A model generated the notes under the pieces. That model saw nothing but the letters and a program-made list of their open reading frames with translations, had not been told where the DNA came from and made no database searches. Of a stretch of DNA of 64,000 nucleotides, positions 29,777 through 41,795 are shown in pieces; position 1 is the stretch's first letter; each line of letters starts with the position of its first letter. A program made the position numbers and the translations under genes. Where the stretch lies: positions 1-64,000 of the forward strand of contig NW_027475348.1 in NCBI RefSeq assembly GCF_051020985.1, in the 5' to 3' direction. Origin of the DNA: Nomia melanderi. Lineage: Eukaryota; Arthropoda; Insecta; Hymenoptera; Halictidae.

Positions 29777-31143
29777 ATCAAAGTGCACTGTCCGTAGGAG
29801 GCCCTTGCGCATGAATCTGTGCAGCGGGAACGACCTCGGACCACCAGGGGCCGAGAAAACCACAGTCTCATGGGGCCGGACACTCAGGGTCAGGGGAAAA
29901 TCCAATGTATATCTGGTGATATCTCGGGTGTTATTAGAGATAGCGCAATAAATCAAAGTGCATTGTCTGCAGGAGGCCCTGGTGCATGAATCTGTGCAGC
30001 AGGATCGACCTCGGACCACCAGGGTCCGAGAATACCACCGACACATGGGGCCGGACACCGAAGGTCATGTAAAAACCCAGGATGTATCTGATGATATCTC
30101 GGGTGCTATTAGAGATAACGCAATAAATCAAAGTTAATTATCTGGAGGTGGCCCTGGCGCAGGCATCTGTGCAGCGGGAACGACCTCGGACCACCAGGGG
30201 TTAAGAAAAAGACAGTCTCATGGGGCCGTGCACTCAGGATCAGGGGAAAATCCAATATATATCTGATGATATCTCGGTTGCTATTAGAGATAGCGCAATA
30301 AACCATAGTGATTTATCTGCAGAAGGCCCTGGCGCAGGAATCTTTGCAGCGGGAACGACCTAGGACCACCAGGGGCAGAGAAAACCACCGTCTCATGGGG
30401 CCGGACGCTCAGTGTCAGGGAAAAATCAAATATATATCTGGTTATATCTCGGGTGCTATTAGAGATAGCGCAATAAACCAAATCGAATTATCTGCAGGAG
30501 GCCCTGGCGCATGAATCTGTGCAGCGGGAACGACCTCGGACCACCAGGGGCCGAGAAAACCACCGACTCATGGGGCCGGATACTAAGGGTCAGGGAAAAA
30601 TCCAATATATATCTGGTGATATCTCGGGTGCTATTAGGGATAGCGCAATAAATCAAAGTGCATTGTCTGTAGGAGGCCCTGGCGCATGAATCTGTGCAGC
30701 GGGATAGACCTCGGGCCACCAGGGGCCGAGAAAACCACCGACACATGGGGCCGGACACTCAGGCTCAGGGAAAAATCCAATATATATCTGTTGATGTCTC
30801 GGTTGCTACTAGAGATAGCGCAATCAACCAAAGTGAATTATCTGCAGGAGGCCCTGGCGCATGCATCTGTGCAGCGGGAACGACCTCGGAACACCAGGGG
30901 CCGAGAAAACCACCGTCTCATTGGGCCGGACACTCAGGGTCAGGGAAAAATCCATTATATATCTGGTGATATCTCGGGTGCTATTAGAGATAGCGCGATA
31001 AAACAAAGTGCATTGTCCGTAGGAGGCCCTTGCGCATGAATCTGTGCAGCAGGAACGACATCGGACCACCAGGGGCCGAGAAAATTACAGATATTCGGTG
31101 TCCGTCACCCAATGTCATGCAAAAATGCAGCATATATCTGGTG
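29777..31143 (-). repeat. Copied segment inside satellite block 2 (source 27677-29043)
   Basis: About 1.37 kb repeats 27677-29043 at an offset of exactly 2100 bp (12 monomers). By eye I see only a few differences (GTAATCAACC against GCAATCAACC; CTCAGTGT against CTCAGGGT), so the duplication is recent or has been homogenised. A related 1925-bp offset (11 monomers) links 27484-27690 with 29409-29615. Confidence 0.9.
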
Positions 31144-32257
31144 CTCTCTCGGGTGCTATTACAGATAGCGCAATAAATCAAAGTGCATTGTCTGTAGGAG
31201 GCCCTGGTGCATGAATCTGTTAAGCAGGAACGACCTCGGACCACCAGGGGCCGAGAAAACCACCGTCTCATGGGGCCGGACACTCAGGGTCAGGGAACAA
31301 TCCAATATATATGTGGTGATATCTCGGGTGCTATTACAGATAGCGCAATAAATCAATGCGTTATCTGCAGGAGGCCCTGGCGCATGAATCTGTGCAGCGG
31401 GAACGACCTCGGACCACCAGGGGCCGAGAAAACCGCAGTCACATGGGGCCGGACACTCAGGGTCAGGGAAAAATCCAATATATATCTGGTTATATGTCGG
31501 GTGCTATTAGAGATAGCGCGATAAATCAAAATGAATTATCTGCAGGAGGCCCTGGCGCATGCATCTGTACAGCGGGAACGACCTCGGACCACCAGGGGCC
31601 GAGAAAACCACCGTCTCATGGGGCCGCACACTCAGGGTCAGGGAAAAATCCAATATATATCTGGTGATATCTCGGGTGCTGTTACAGATAGCGCAATAAA
31701 ACAAAGTGAATTATCTGCAGGAGGCCCTGGCGCATGAATCTGTGCAGCGGAAACGACCTCGGACCACCAGGGGCCGAGAAAACCACCGTATCATGGGGCC
31801 GGGCACTCAGGGTCAGGGAATAATCCAATATATATCTGGTGATATCTCGGGTGCTGTTACAGATAGCGCGATAAATCAAAGTGCATTGTCTGTAGGAGGC
31901 CCTGGCGCATGAATCTGTGCAGCGGGAACGAAGTCGGACCACCAGGGGCCGAGAAAATTACAGATTTTCGGTATCCGTCACCCAATGTCATGTAAAAATC
32001 CAGCATATATCTGGAGATATCTCGGGTTCTATTACAGATAGCGCGATAAATCAAAGTGCATTTTCTGCAGGAGGCCCTGGCGCATGAATCTGTGAAGCAG
32101 GAACGACCTCGGCCCCCAGGGGCCGAGAAACTTACAGATTTTCGGTGTACGTCACCCAAAGTCATCTAAAAATCCAGCATATATATGGTGCTTTATCGGG
32201 TGCTATTACAGATAGCGCAATAAATCAAAGTGCATTGTCTGTAGGAGGCCCTAGCGC

Positions 32258-32918
32258 ATGAATCTGTGCAGCAGGAACGACCTCGGACCACCAGGGGCCG
32301 AGAAAACCACCGTCTCATGGGGCCGGACACTCAGGGTCGGGGAAAAATCCAATATATATATGGTGATATCTCGGGTGCTATTAGAGATAGCGCAATAAAC
32401 CAAAGTGAATTATCTGCAGGAGGCCTTGGCGCATGCATCTGTGCAGCGGGAACGATCTCGGACAACCAGGGGCCGAGAAAACCACCGTCTCATGTGGCCG
32501 GACACTCAGGGTCAGGGCAAAATCCAATATATATCTGGTGATATCTCGGGTGCTATTACAGATAGCGCGATAAATCAAAGTGCATTGTCTGCAGGAGGCC
32601 CTGGCGCATGAATCTGTGCAGCAGGAACGACCTCGGACCACCAGGGGCCGAGAAAACCACCGTCTCATGGGGCCGGACACTCAGGGTCGGGGAAAAATCC
32701 AATATATATATGGTGATATCTCGGGTGCTATTAGAGATAGCGCAATAAACCAAAGTGAATTATCTGCAGGAGGCCTTGGCGCATGCATCTGTGCAGCGGG
32801 AACGATCTCGGACAACCAGGGGCCGAGAAAACCACCGTCTCATGTGGCCGGACACTCAGGGTCAGGGCAAAATCCAATATATATCTGGTGATATCTCGGG
32901 TGCTATTACAGATAGCGC
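32258..32918 (-). repeat. Two-monomer higher-order repeat (350-bp period)
   Basis: About 311 bp at 32258-32568 is repeated without visible difference at 32608-32918. It contains the GAACGATCTCGGACAACCAG variant next to a canonical monomer. The pair is carried along in the larger copy at 37681-38341. Confidence 0.82.
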
Positions 32919-35900
32919 AATAAACCAAAGTGAATTATCTGCAGGAGGTCCTGGCCCATGCATCTGTGCAGCAGGAACGACCTCGGACCACCAGGGGCCG
33001 AGAAAACCACCGTCTCATGGGGCCAGACACTCAGGGTCGGGGAAAAATACAATATACATCTGGTGATATCTCGGGTGCTATTAGAGATAGCGCAATAAAC
33101 CAAAGTGAATTATCTGCAGGAGGCCTTGGCGCATGAATCTGTGCAGCAGGAACGACCTCGGACCACCAGGGGCCGAGGAAATTACAGATGTTCGGTATCC
33201 GTCACCCAATGTCATGAAAAAATCCAGCATATATCTGGTGATATCTCGGGTTCTATTACAGATAGCGCGATAAATCAAAGTGCATGGTCTGCAGGAAGCC
33301 CTGGCGCATGAATATGTGAAGCAGGAACCACCTCGGATCTCCAGGGGCCGAGAAAATTACAGATTTTCGGTATCCGTCACCCAAAGTCATGTAAAAATCA
33401 AGCATATATATGGTTCTTTCTCGGGTGCTATTACAGATAGCGCAATAAATCAAAGTGCATTGTCTGTAGGAGGCCCTGGCGCATGAATCTGTGGAGCGGG
33501 AACGACCTCGGACCACCAGGGGCCGAGAAGACCACCGTCTCATGGGGCAGGACACTCAGGGACAGGGGAAAATCCAATATATATCTGGTGATATCTCGGG
33601 TGCTATTAGAGATAGCGCAATAAACCAAAGTGAATTATCTGCAGCAGGCCCAGGCGCATGAATATGTGCAGCGGGAACAGCCTCGGACCACCAGGGGACG
33701 AGAAAACCACCGTCTCATGGGGCCGGACGCTCAGGGTCAGGGAAAAATCAAATATATATCTGGTTATATCTCGGGTGTTATTAGAGATAGCGCAATAAAC
33801 CAAATCGAATTATCTGCAGGAGGCCCTGGCGCATGAATGTGTGCAGCGGGAACGACCTCGGACCACCAGGGACCGAGAAAACCACCGACTCATGGTGCCG
33901 GATACTCAGCGTCAGGGGAAAATCCAATATATATCTGGTGATATCTCGGGAGCTCTTATAGATAGCGCAATAAACCAAAGTGAATTATCTGCAGGAGGCC
34001 TTGGCGCATGCATCTGTGCAGCGGGAACGATCTCGGACAACCAGGGGCCGAGAAAACCACCGTCTCATGTGGCCGGACACTCAGGGTCAGGGTATAATCC
34101 AATATATATCAGGTGATATCTCGGGTGCTATTACAGATAGCGCAATAAACCAAAGTGAATTATCTGCAGCAGGCCCTGGCGCATGAATCTGTGCAGCGGG
34201 AACGAATTCGGACCACCAGGGGCCGAGAAAACCACCGTCTCATGGGGCCGGACACTCAGGGTCAGGAAAAAATACAATATACATCTGGTGATATCTCGGG
34301 TGCTATTACCTGGTAGCGCAATAAACCAAAGTGAATTATCTACAGGAGGCCCTGGCGCATGCGTCTGTGCAGCGGGAACGACCTCGGACCACCAGGGGCC
34401 GAGAAAATTACAGATTTTCGGTATCCGTCACCCAATGTCATGTAAAAATCCAGCATACATCTGGTGATATCTCGGGTTCTATTACAGATAGCGCGATAAA
34501 TCAAAGTGCATTATCTGCAGGAAGCTCTGGCGCATGAATCTGTGAAGCAGGAACGACCTCGGATCTCCAGGGGCCGAGAAAATTACCGATTTTCGGTATC
34601 CGTCACCCAAAGTCATGTAAAAATCCAGCATATATATGGTGCTTTCACGGGTGCTATTACAGATAGCGCAATAAATCAAAGTGCATTGTCTGTAGGAGGC
34701 CCTGGCGCATGAATCTGTGCAACGGGAACAAAGTCGGACCACCAGGGGCCGAAAAAACCACCGTCTCATGGGGCCGGACACTCAGGGTCAGGGAAAAATC
34801 CAATATATATCTGGTGATATCTCGGGTGCTATTACAGATAGCGCAATAAATCAAAGTGCATTGTCTGTAGGAGGCCCTGGCGCACGAATTTGTGCAGCAG
34901 GATCGACCTCGGACCACCAGGGTCCGAGAAAATTACAGATTTTCGGTATCCGTCAACAAATGTCATGTAAAAATCCAGCATACATCTGGTGATATCTCGG
35001 GTTCTATTACAGATAGCGCAATAAATCAAAGTGCATTGTCTGCAGGAAGCTCTGGCGCATGAATCTGTGAAGCAGGAACGACCTCGGATCTCCAGTGGCC
35101 GAGAAACTTACAGATTTTCGGTGTACGTCACCCAAAGTCATCTAAAAATCCAGCATATACATGGTGCTTTATCGGGTGCTATTTCAGATAGCGCAATAAA
35201 TCAAAGTGCATTGTCTGTAGGAGGCTCTGGCGCATGAATCTGTGCAGCAGGAACGACCTCGTACCACCAGGGGCCGAGAAAACCTCCGACACATGGGGCC
35301 GGACACCCAAGGTCATGTAAAAATCCAGGATGTATCTGATGATATCTCGGTTGCTATTAGAGATAGCGCAATAAACCATAGTGAATTATCTACAGGCGGC
35401 CCTGGCGCAGGAATCTGTGCAGCGGGATCGACCTCGGACCACTAGGGGCCGAGAAAACCACCGTCGCATGGGGCCGGACACTCAGGGTCAAGGAAAAATA
35501 AAATATATATCTGGTGATATCTCGGGTGCTATTAGAGATAGCGCAATGAATCAAAGTGCATTGTCTGCAGAAGGCCCTGGCGCATGAATCTGTGGAGCGG
35601 GAACGAGCTCGGACCACCAGGGCCCGAGAAAACCACCGTCTCATGGGGCCGGACACTCAGGGTCAGGGGAAAATCCAATATATATCTGGTGATATCTCGT
35701 GTGCTATTAGAGATAGAGTAATAAACCAAAGTGCATTGTCTTTAGGAGGCCCTGGCGCATGAATCTGGGCAGCGGGAACGACCTCGGACCACCAGGGGCC
35801 GAGAAAACCACCGTCTCATGGGGATGGACTCTCAGGGTCAGGGGAAAATCCAATATATATCTGGTGATATCTCGGGTGCTGTTACAGATAGCGCAATAAA

Positions 35901-36360
35901 CCAAAGCGAATTACCTGCAGGAGGCCCTGGCGCATGAATCTGTTCAGCGGGAACGACCTCGGACCACCAGAGGCCGAGAAAACCACCGTTTCATGGGGCC
36001 GCACACTCAGGGTCAGGGATAAATCCAATATATATCTGGTGATATCTCGGGTGCTGTTACAGATAGCGCAATAAACCAAAGCGAATTACCTGCAGGAGGC
36101 CCTGGCGCATGAATCTGTTCAGCGGGAACGACCTCGGACCACCAGAGGCCGAGAAAACCACCGTTTCATGGGGCCGCACACTCAGGGTCAGGGATAAATC
36201 CAATATATATCTGGTGATATCTCGGGTGCTGTTACAGATAGCGCAATAAATCAAAGTGCATTGTCTGTAGGAGGCCCTGGTGCATGAATCTGTTAAGCAG
36301 GAACGACCTCGGACCACCAGGGGCCGAGAAAACCACCGTCTCATGGGGCCGGACACTCAG

Positions 36361-39300
36361 GGTCAGGGAAAAATCCATTATATATCTGGTGATATCTCGG
36401 GTGCTATTAGAGATAGCGCGATAAAACAAAGTGCATTGTCCGTAGGAGGCCCTTGCGCATGAATCTGTGCAGCAGGAACGACATCGGACCACCAGGGGCC
36501 GAGAAAATTACAGATATTCGGTGTCCGTCACCCAATGTCATGCAAAAATGCAGCATATATCTGGTGCTTTCTCGGGTGCTATTACAGATAGCGCAATAAA
36601 TCAAAGTGCATTGTCTGTAGGAGGCCCTGGTGCATGAATCTGTTAAGCAGGAACGACCTCGGACCACCAGGGGCCGAGAAAACCACCGTCTCATGGGGCC
36701 GGACACTCAGGGTCAGGGAACAATCCAATATATATGTGGTGATATCTCGGGTGCTATTACAGATAGCGCAATAAATCAATGCGTTATCTGCAGGAGGCCC
36801 TGGCGCATGAATCTGTGCAGCGGGAACGACCTCGGACCACCAGGGGCCGAGAAAACCGCAGTCACATGGGGCCGGACACTCAGGGTCAGGGAAAAATCCA
36901 ATATATATCTGGTTATATGTCGGGTGCTATTAGAGATAGCGCGATAAATCAAAATGAATTATCTGCAGGAGGCCCTGGCGCATGCATCTGTACAGCGGGA
37001 ACGACCTCGGACCACCAGGGGCCGAGAAAACCACCGTCTCATGGGGCCGCACACTCAGGGTCAGGGAAAAATCCAATATATATCTGGTGATATCTCGGGT
37101 GCTGTTACAGATAGCGCAATAAAACAAAGTGAATTATCTGCAGGAGGCCCTGGCGCATGAATCTGTGCAGCGGAAACGACCTCGGACCACCAGGGGCCGA
37201 GAAAACCACCGTATCATGGGGCCGGGCACTCAGGGTCAGGGAATAATCCAATATATATCTGGTGATATCTCGGGTGCTGTTACAGATAGCGCGATAAATC
37301 AAAGTGCATTGTCTGTAGGAGGCCCTGGCGCATGAATCTGTGCAGCGGGAACGAAGTCGGACCACCAGGGGCCGAGAAAATTACAGATTTTCGGTATCCG
37401 TCACCCAATGTCATGTAAAAATCCAGCATATATCTGGAGATATCTCGGGTTCTATTACAGATAGCGCGATAAATCAAAGTGAATTTTCTGCAGGAGGCCC
37501 TGGCGCATGAATCTGTGAAGCAGGAACGACCTCGGCCCCCAGGGGCCGAGAAACTTACAGATTTTCGGTGTACGTCACCCAAAGTCATCTAAAAATCCAG
37601 CATATATATGGTGCTTTATCGGGTGCTATTACAGATAGCGCAATAAATCAAAGTGCATTGTCTGTAGGAGGCCCTAGCATATGAATCTGTGCAGCAGGAA
37701 CGACCTCGGACCACCAGGGGCCGAGAAAACCACCGTCTCATGGGGCCGGACACTCAGGGTCGGGGAAAAATCCAATATATATATGGTGATATCTCGGGTG
37801 CTATTAGAGATAGCGCAATAAACCAAAGTGAATTATCTGCAGGAGGCCTTGGCGCATGCATCTGTGCAGCGGGAACGATCTCGGACAACCAGGGGCCGAG
37901 AAAACCACCGTCTCATGTGGCCGGACACTCAGGGTCAGGGCAAAATCCAATATATATCTGGTGATATCTCGGGTGCTATTACAGATAGCGCGATAAATCA
38001 AAGTGCATTGTCTGCAGGAGGCCCTGGCGCATGAATCTGTGCAGCAGGAACGACCTCGGACCACCAGGGGCCGAGAAAACCACCGTCTCATGGGGCCGGA
38101 CACTCAGGGTCGGGGAAAAATCCAATATATATATGGTGATATCTCGGGTGCTATTAGAGATAGCGCAATAAACCAAAGTGAATTATCTGCAGGAGGCCTT
38201 GGCGCATGCATCTGTGCAGCGGGAACGATCTCGGACAACCAGGGGCCGAGAAAACCACCGTCTCATGTGGCCGGACACTCAGGGTCAGGGCAAAATCCAA
38301 TATATATCTGGTGATATCTCGGGTGCTATTACAGATAGCGCAATAAACCAAAGTGAATTATCTGCAGGAGGTCCTGGCCCATGCATCTGTGCAGCAGGAA
38401 CGACCTCGGACCACCAGGGGCCGAGAAAACCACCGTCTCATGGGGCCGGACACTCAGGGTCGGGGAAAAATACAATATACATCTGGTGATATCTCGGGTG
38501 TTATTAGAGATAGCGCAATAAATCAAAGTGCATTGTCTATAGGAGGCACTGGCCACATGAACCTGCGCAGTGGGTACGACCTCGGACCGCCAGGGGTCGA
38601 GTAAACCACCGTCTCATGGGGCCGGACACTCAGGGTCGGGGAAAAATCCAATATATATCTGGTGATATCTCGGGTGCTATTACAGATAGCGCAATAAATC
38701 AAAGTGCATTGTCTGTAGGAGGCCCTGGCGCATGAATCTGTGCAGCAGGAACGACCTCGGACCACCAGGGGCCGAGGAAATTACAGATGTTCGGTATCCG
38801 TCACCCAATGTCATGAAAAAATCCAGCATATATCTGGTGATATCTCGGGTGCTATTACAGATAGCGCAATAAATCAAAGTGCATTGTCTGTAGGAGGCCC
38901 TGGCGCATGAATCTGTGCAGCAGGAACAGCCTCGGACCACCAGGGGACGAGAAAACCACCGTCTCATGGGGCCGGACGCTCAGGGTCAGGGAAAAATCAA
39001 ATATATATCTGGTTATATCTCGGGTGTTATTAGAGATAGCGCAATAAACCAAATCGAATTATCTGCAGGAGGCCCTGGCGCATGAATGTGTGCAGCGGGA
39101 ACGACCTCGGACCACCAGGGACCGAGAAAACCACCGACTCATGGTGCCGGATACTCAGCGTCAGGGGAAAATCCAATATATATCTGGTGATATCTCGGGA
39201 GCTCTTATAGATAGCGCAATAAACCAAAGTGAATTATCTGCAGGAGGCCTTGGCGCATGCATCTGTGCAGCGGGAACGATCTCGGACAACCAGGGGCCGA

Positions 39301-40064
39301 GAAAACCACCGTCTCATGTGGCCGGACACTCAGGGTCAGGGTATAATCCAATATATATCTGGTGATATCTCGGGTGCTATTACAGATAGCGCAATAAACC
39401 AAAGTGAATTATCTGCAGCAGGCCCTGGCGCATGAATCTGTGCAGCGGGAACGAAATCGGACCACCAGGGGCCGAGAAAACCACCGTCTCATGGGGCCGG
39501 ACACTCAGGGTCAGGGAAAAATACAATATACATCTGGTGATATCTCGGGTGCTATTACCTGGTAGCGCAATAAACCAAAGTGAATTATCTACAGGAGGCC
39601 CTGGCGCATGCGTCTGTGCAGCGGGAACGACCTCGGACCACCAGGGGCCGAGAAAATTACAGATTTTCGGTATCCGTCACCCAATGTCATGTAAAAATCC
39701 AGCATACATCTGGTGATATCTCGGGTTCTATTACAGATAGCGCGATAAATCAAAGTGCATTATCTGCAGGAAGCTCTGGCGCATGAATCTGTGAAGCAGG
39801 AACGACCTCGGATCTCCAGGGGCCGAGAAAATTACCGATTTTCGGTATCCGTCACCCAAAGTCATGTAAAAATCCAGCATATATATGGTGCTTTCACGGG
39901 TGCTATTACAGATAGCGCAATAAATCAAAGTGCATTGTCTGTAGGAGGCCCTGGCGCATGAATCTGTGCAACGGGAACAAAGTCGGACCACCAGGGGCCG
40001 AAAAAACCACCGTCTCATGGGGCCGGACACTCAGGGTCAGGGAAAAATCCAATATATATCTGGT
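36361..40064 (-). repeat. Large copied segment (source 30938-34815)
   Basis: 36361-38501 matches 30938-33078 at offset 5423, and 38925-40064 matches 33676-34815 at offset 5249. Rare variants such as AATCAATGCGTTATCTGCAG (31346 and 36769) and TTACCTGGTAGCGCAATAAA (34306 and 39555) are shared. The middle (33079-33675 in the source) is replaced by different monomers. A duplication followed by an exchange or deletion explains this. Confidence 0.87.
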
Positions 40065-41701
40065 TATATGTCGGGTGCTATTAGAGATAGCGCGATAAAT
40101 CAAAATGAATTATCTGCAGGAGGCCCTGGCCCATAAATCTGTGCAGCGGGAACGTCCTCGGACCACCAGGGGCCGAGAAAACCACCGTCGCATGGGGCCG
40201 GACACTCAGGGTCAGGGAAAAATCCTATATATATCTGGTGATATCTCGGGTGCTATTAGAGATAGCGCAATGATTCAAAGTGCATTGTCTGCAGGAGGCC
40301 CTGGCGCATGAATCTGTGAAGCAGGAACGACTTCGGACTTCCAGGGCAGAGAAAATTACAGATTTTCGGTGTCCGTCACCCAAAGTCATGTAAAAATCCA
40401 GCATGTATATGGTTCTTTCTAGGGTGCTATTACAGATAGCGCGATAAAGCAAAGTGCATTGTCTGCAGGAGGCCCTGGCGCATGAATCTGTGCAGCGGGA
40501 ACGACCTCGGACCACCAGGGGCTGAGAAAACCACCGTCTCATGGGGCCGGACACTCAGGGTCAGGGAATAATCCAATATATATCTGGTGATATCTCGGGT
40601 GCTGTTACAGATAGCGCAATAAATCAAAGTGCATTGTCTGTAGGAGGCCCTGGTGCATGAATCTGTTAAGCAGGAACGACCTCGGACCACCAGGGGCGGA
40701 GAAAACCACCGTCTCATGGGGCCGGACACTCAGGGTCAGGGAACAATCCAATATATATGTGGTGATATCTCGGGTGCTATTACAGATAGCGCAATAAATC
40801 AATGCATTATCTGCAGGAGGCCCTGGCGCATGAATCTGTGCAGCGGGCACGACCTCGGACCACCAGGGGCCGAGAAAACCACCGTCACATTGGGCCGCAC
40901 ACTTAGGGTCAGGGAAAAATCCAATATATATCTGGTGACATCTCGGGTGCTATTAGAGATAGCGCAATAATCCAAAGTGAATTATCTGCAGGAGGGTCTG
41001 GCGCATGAATCTGTGCAGCGGGAACGACCTCGGACCACCAGGGGCCGAGAAAACCACCGTCTCATGGGGCCGCACACTCAGGGTCAGGGAAAAATCCAAT
41101 ATATATCTGGTGATATCTCGGGTGCTATTACAGATAGCGCAATAAACCAAAGTGAATTATCTGCAGGAGGCACTGGCGCATGTATCTGTGCAGCGGGAAC
41201 GACCTCGGACCACCAGAGGCCGAGAAAACCACCGTTTCATGGGGCCGCACACTCAGGGTCAGGGAAAAATCCAATATATATCTGGTGATATCTCGGGTGC
41301 TGTTACAGATAGCGCAATAAAACAAAGTGAATTATCTGCAGGAGGCCCTGGCGCATGCATCTGTGCAGCGGGAACGACCTCGGACCACCAGAGGCCGAGA
41401 AAACCACCGTTTCATGGGGCCGCACACTCAGGGTCAGGAAATAACCCAATATATATCTGGTGATATCTCGGGTGCTGTTACAGATAGCGCAATAAATCGA
41501 AGTGCATTGTCTGTAGGAGGCCCTGGTGCATGAATCTGTTAAGCAGGAACGACCTCGGACCACCAGAGGCCGAGAAAACCACCGTCTCATGGGGCCGGAC
41601 ACTGAGGGTCGGGGGAAAATCCAATATATATCTGGTGATATCTCGGGTGCTATTAGAGATAGCGCAATAAACCAAAGTGCATTGTCTGTAGGCGGCCTGG
41701 C

Positions 41702-41795
41702 GCATGAATCTGGACAGCGGGAACGACCTCGGACCACCAGGGGCCGAGACAACCACCGAGGTCGTTCCCGCTGCACAGATTCATGCGACAGGGCC
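41702..41795. other. Satellite orientation switch 2 (- to +), long inverted repeat
   Basis: The - monomer (GCATGAATCTGGACAGCGG, then GAACGACCTCGG) is followed after about 23 nt (ACCACCAGGGGCCGAGACAA plus CCA) by CCGAGGTCGTTCCCGCTG, then CACAGATTCATGCG. The arms are about 32 bp with one visible mismatch (GGACAG against CTGCAC). The strand could form a strong hairpin. No insertion is seen at the switch. Confidence 0.88.

Larger units (their letters stand above)
26193..41757 (-). repeat. 175-bp satellite array, block 2 (- orientation)
   Basis: About 89 monomers of the same satellite, read on the - strand. Many monomers here carry the alternative cassette (TTACAGATTTTCGGTATCCG on the + strand) in place of the GTCTCATGGGGCCGGACACT segment. 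This block also holds the largest and freshest copied segments (see 29777-31143 and 36361-40064). Open frames on both strands are by-products of repetition. Confidence 0.97.
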
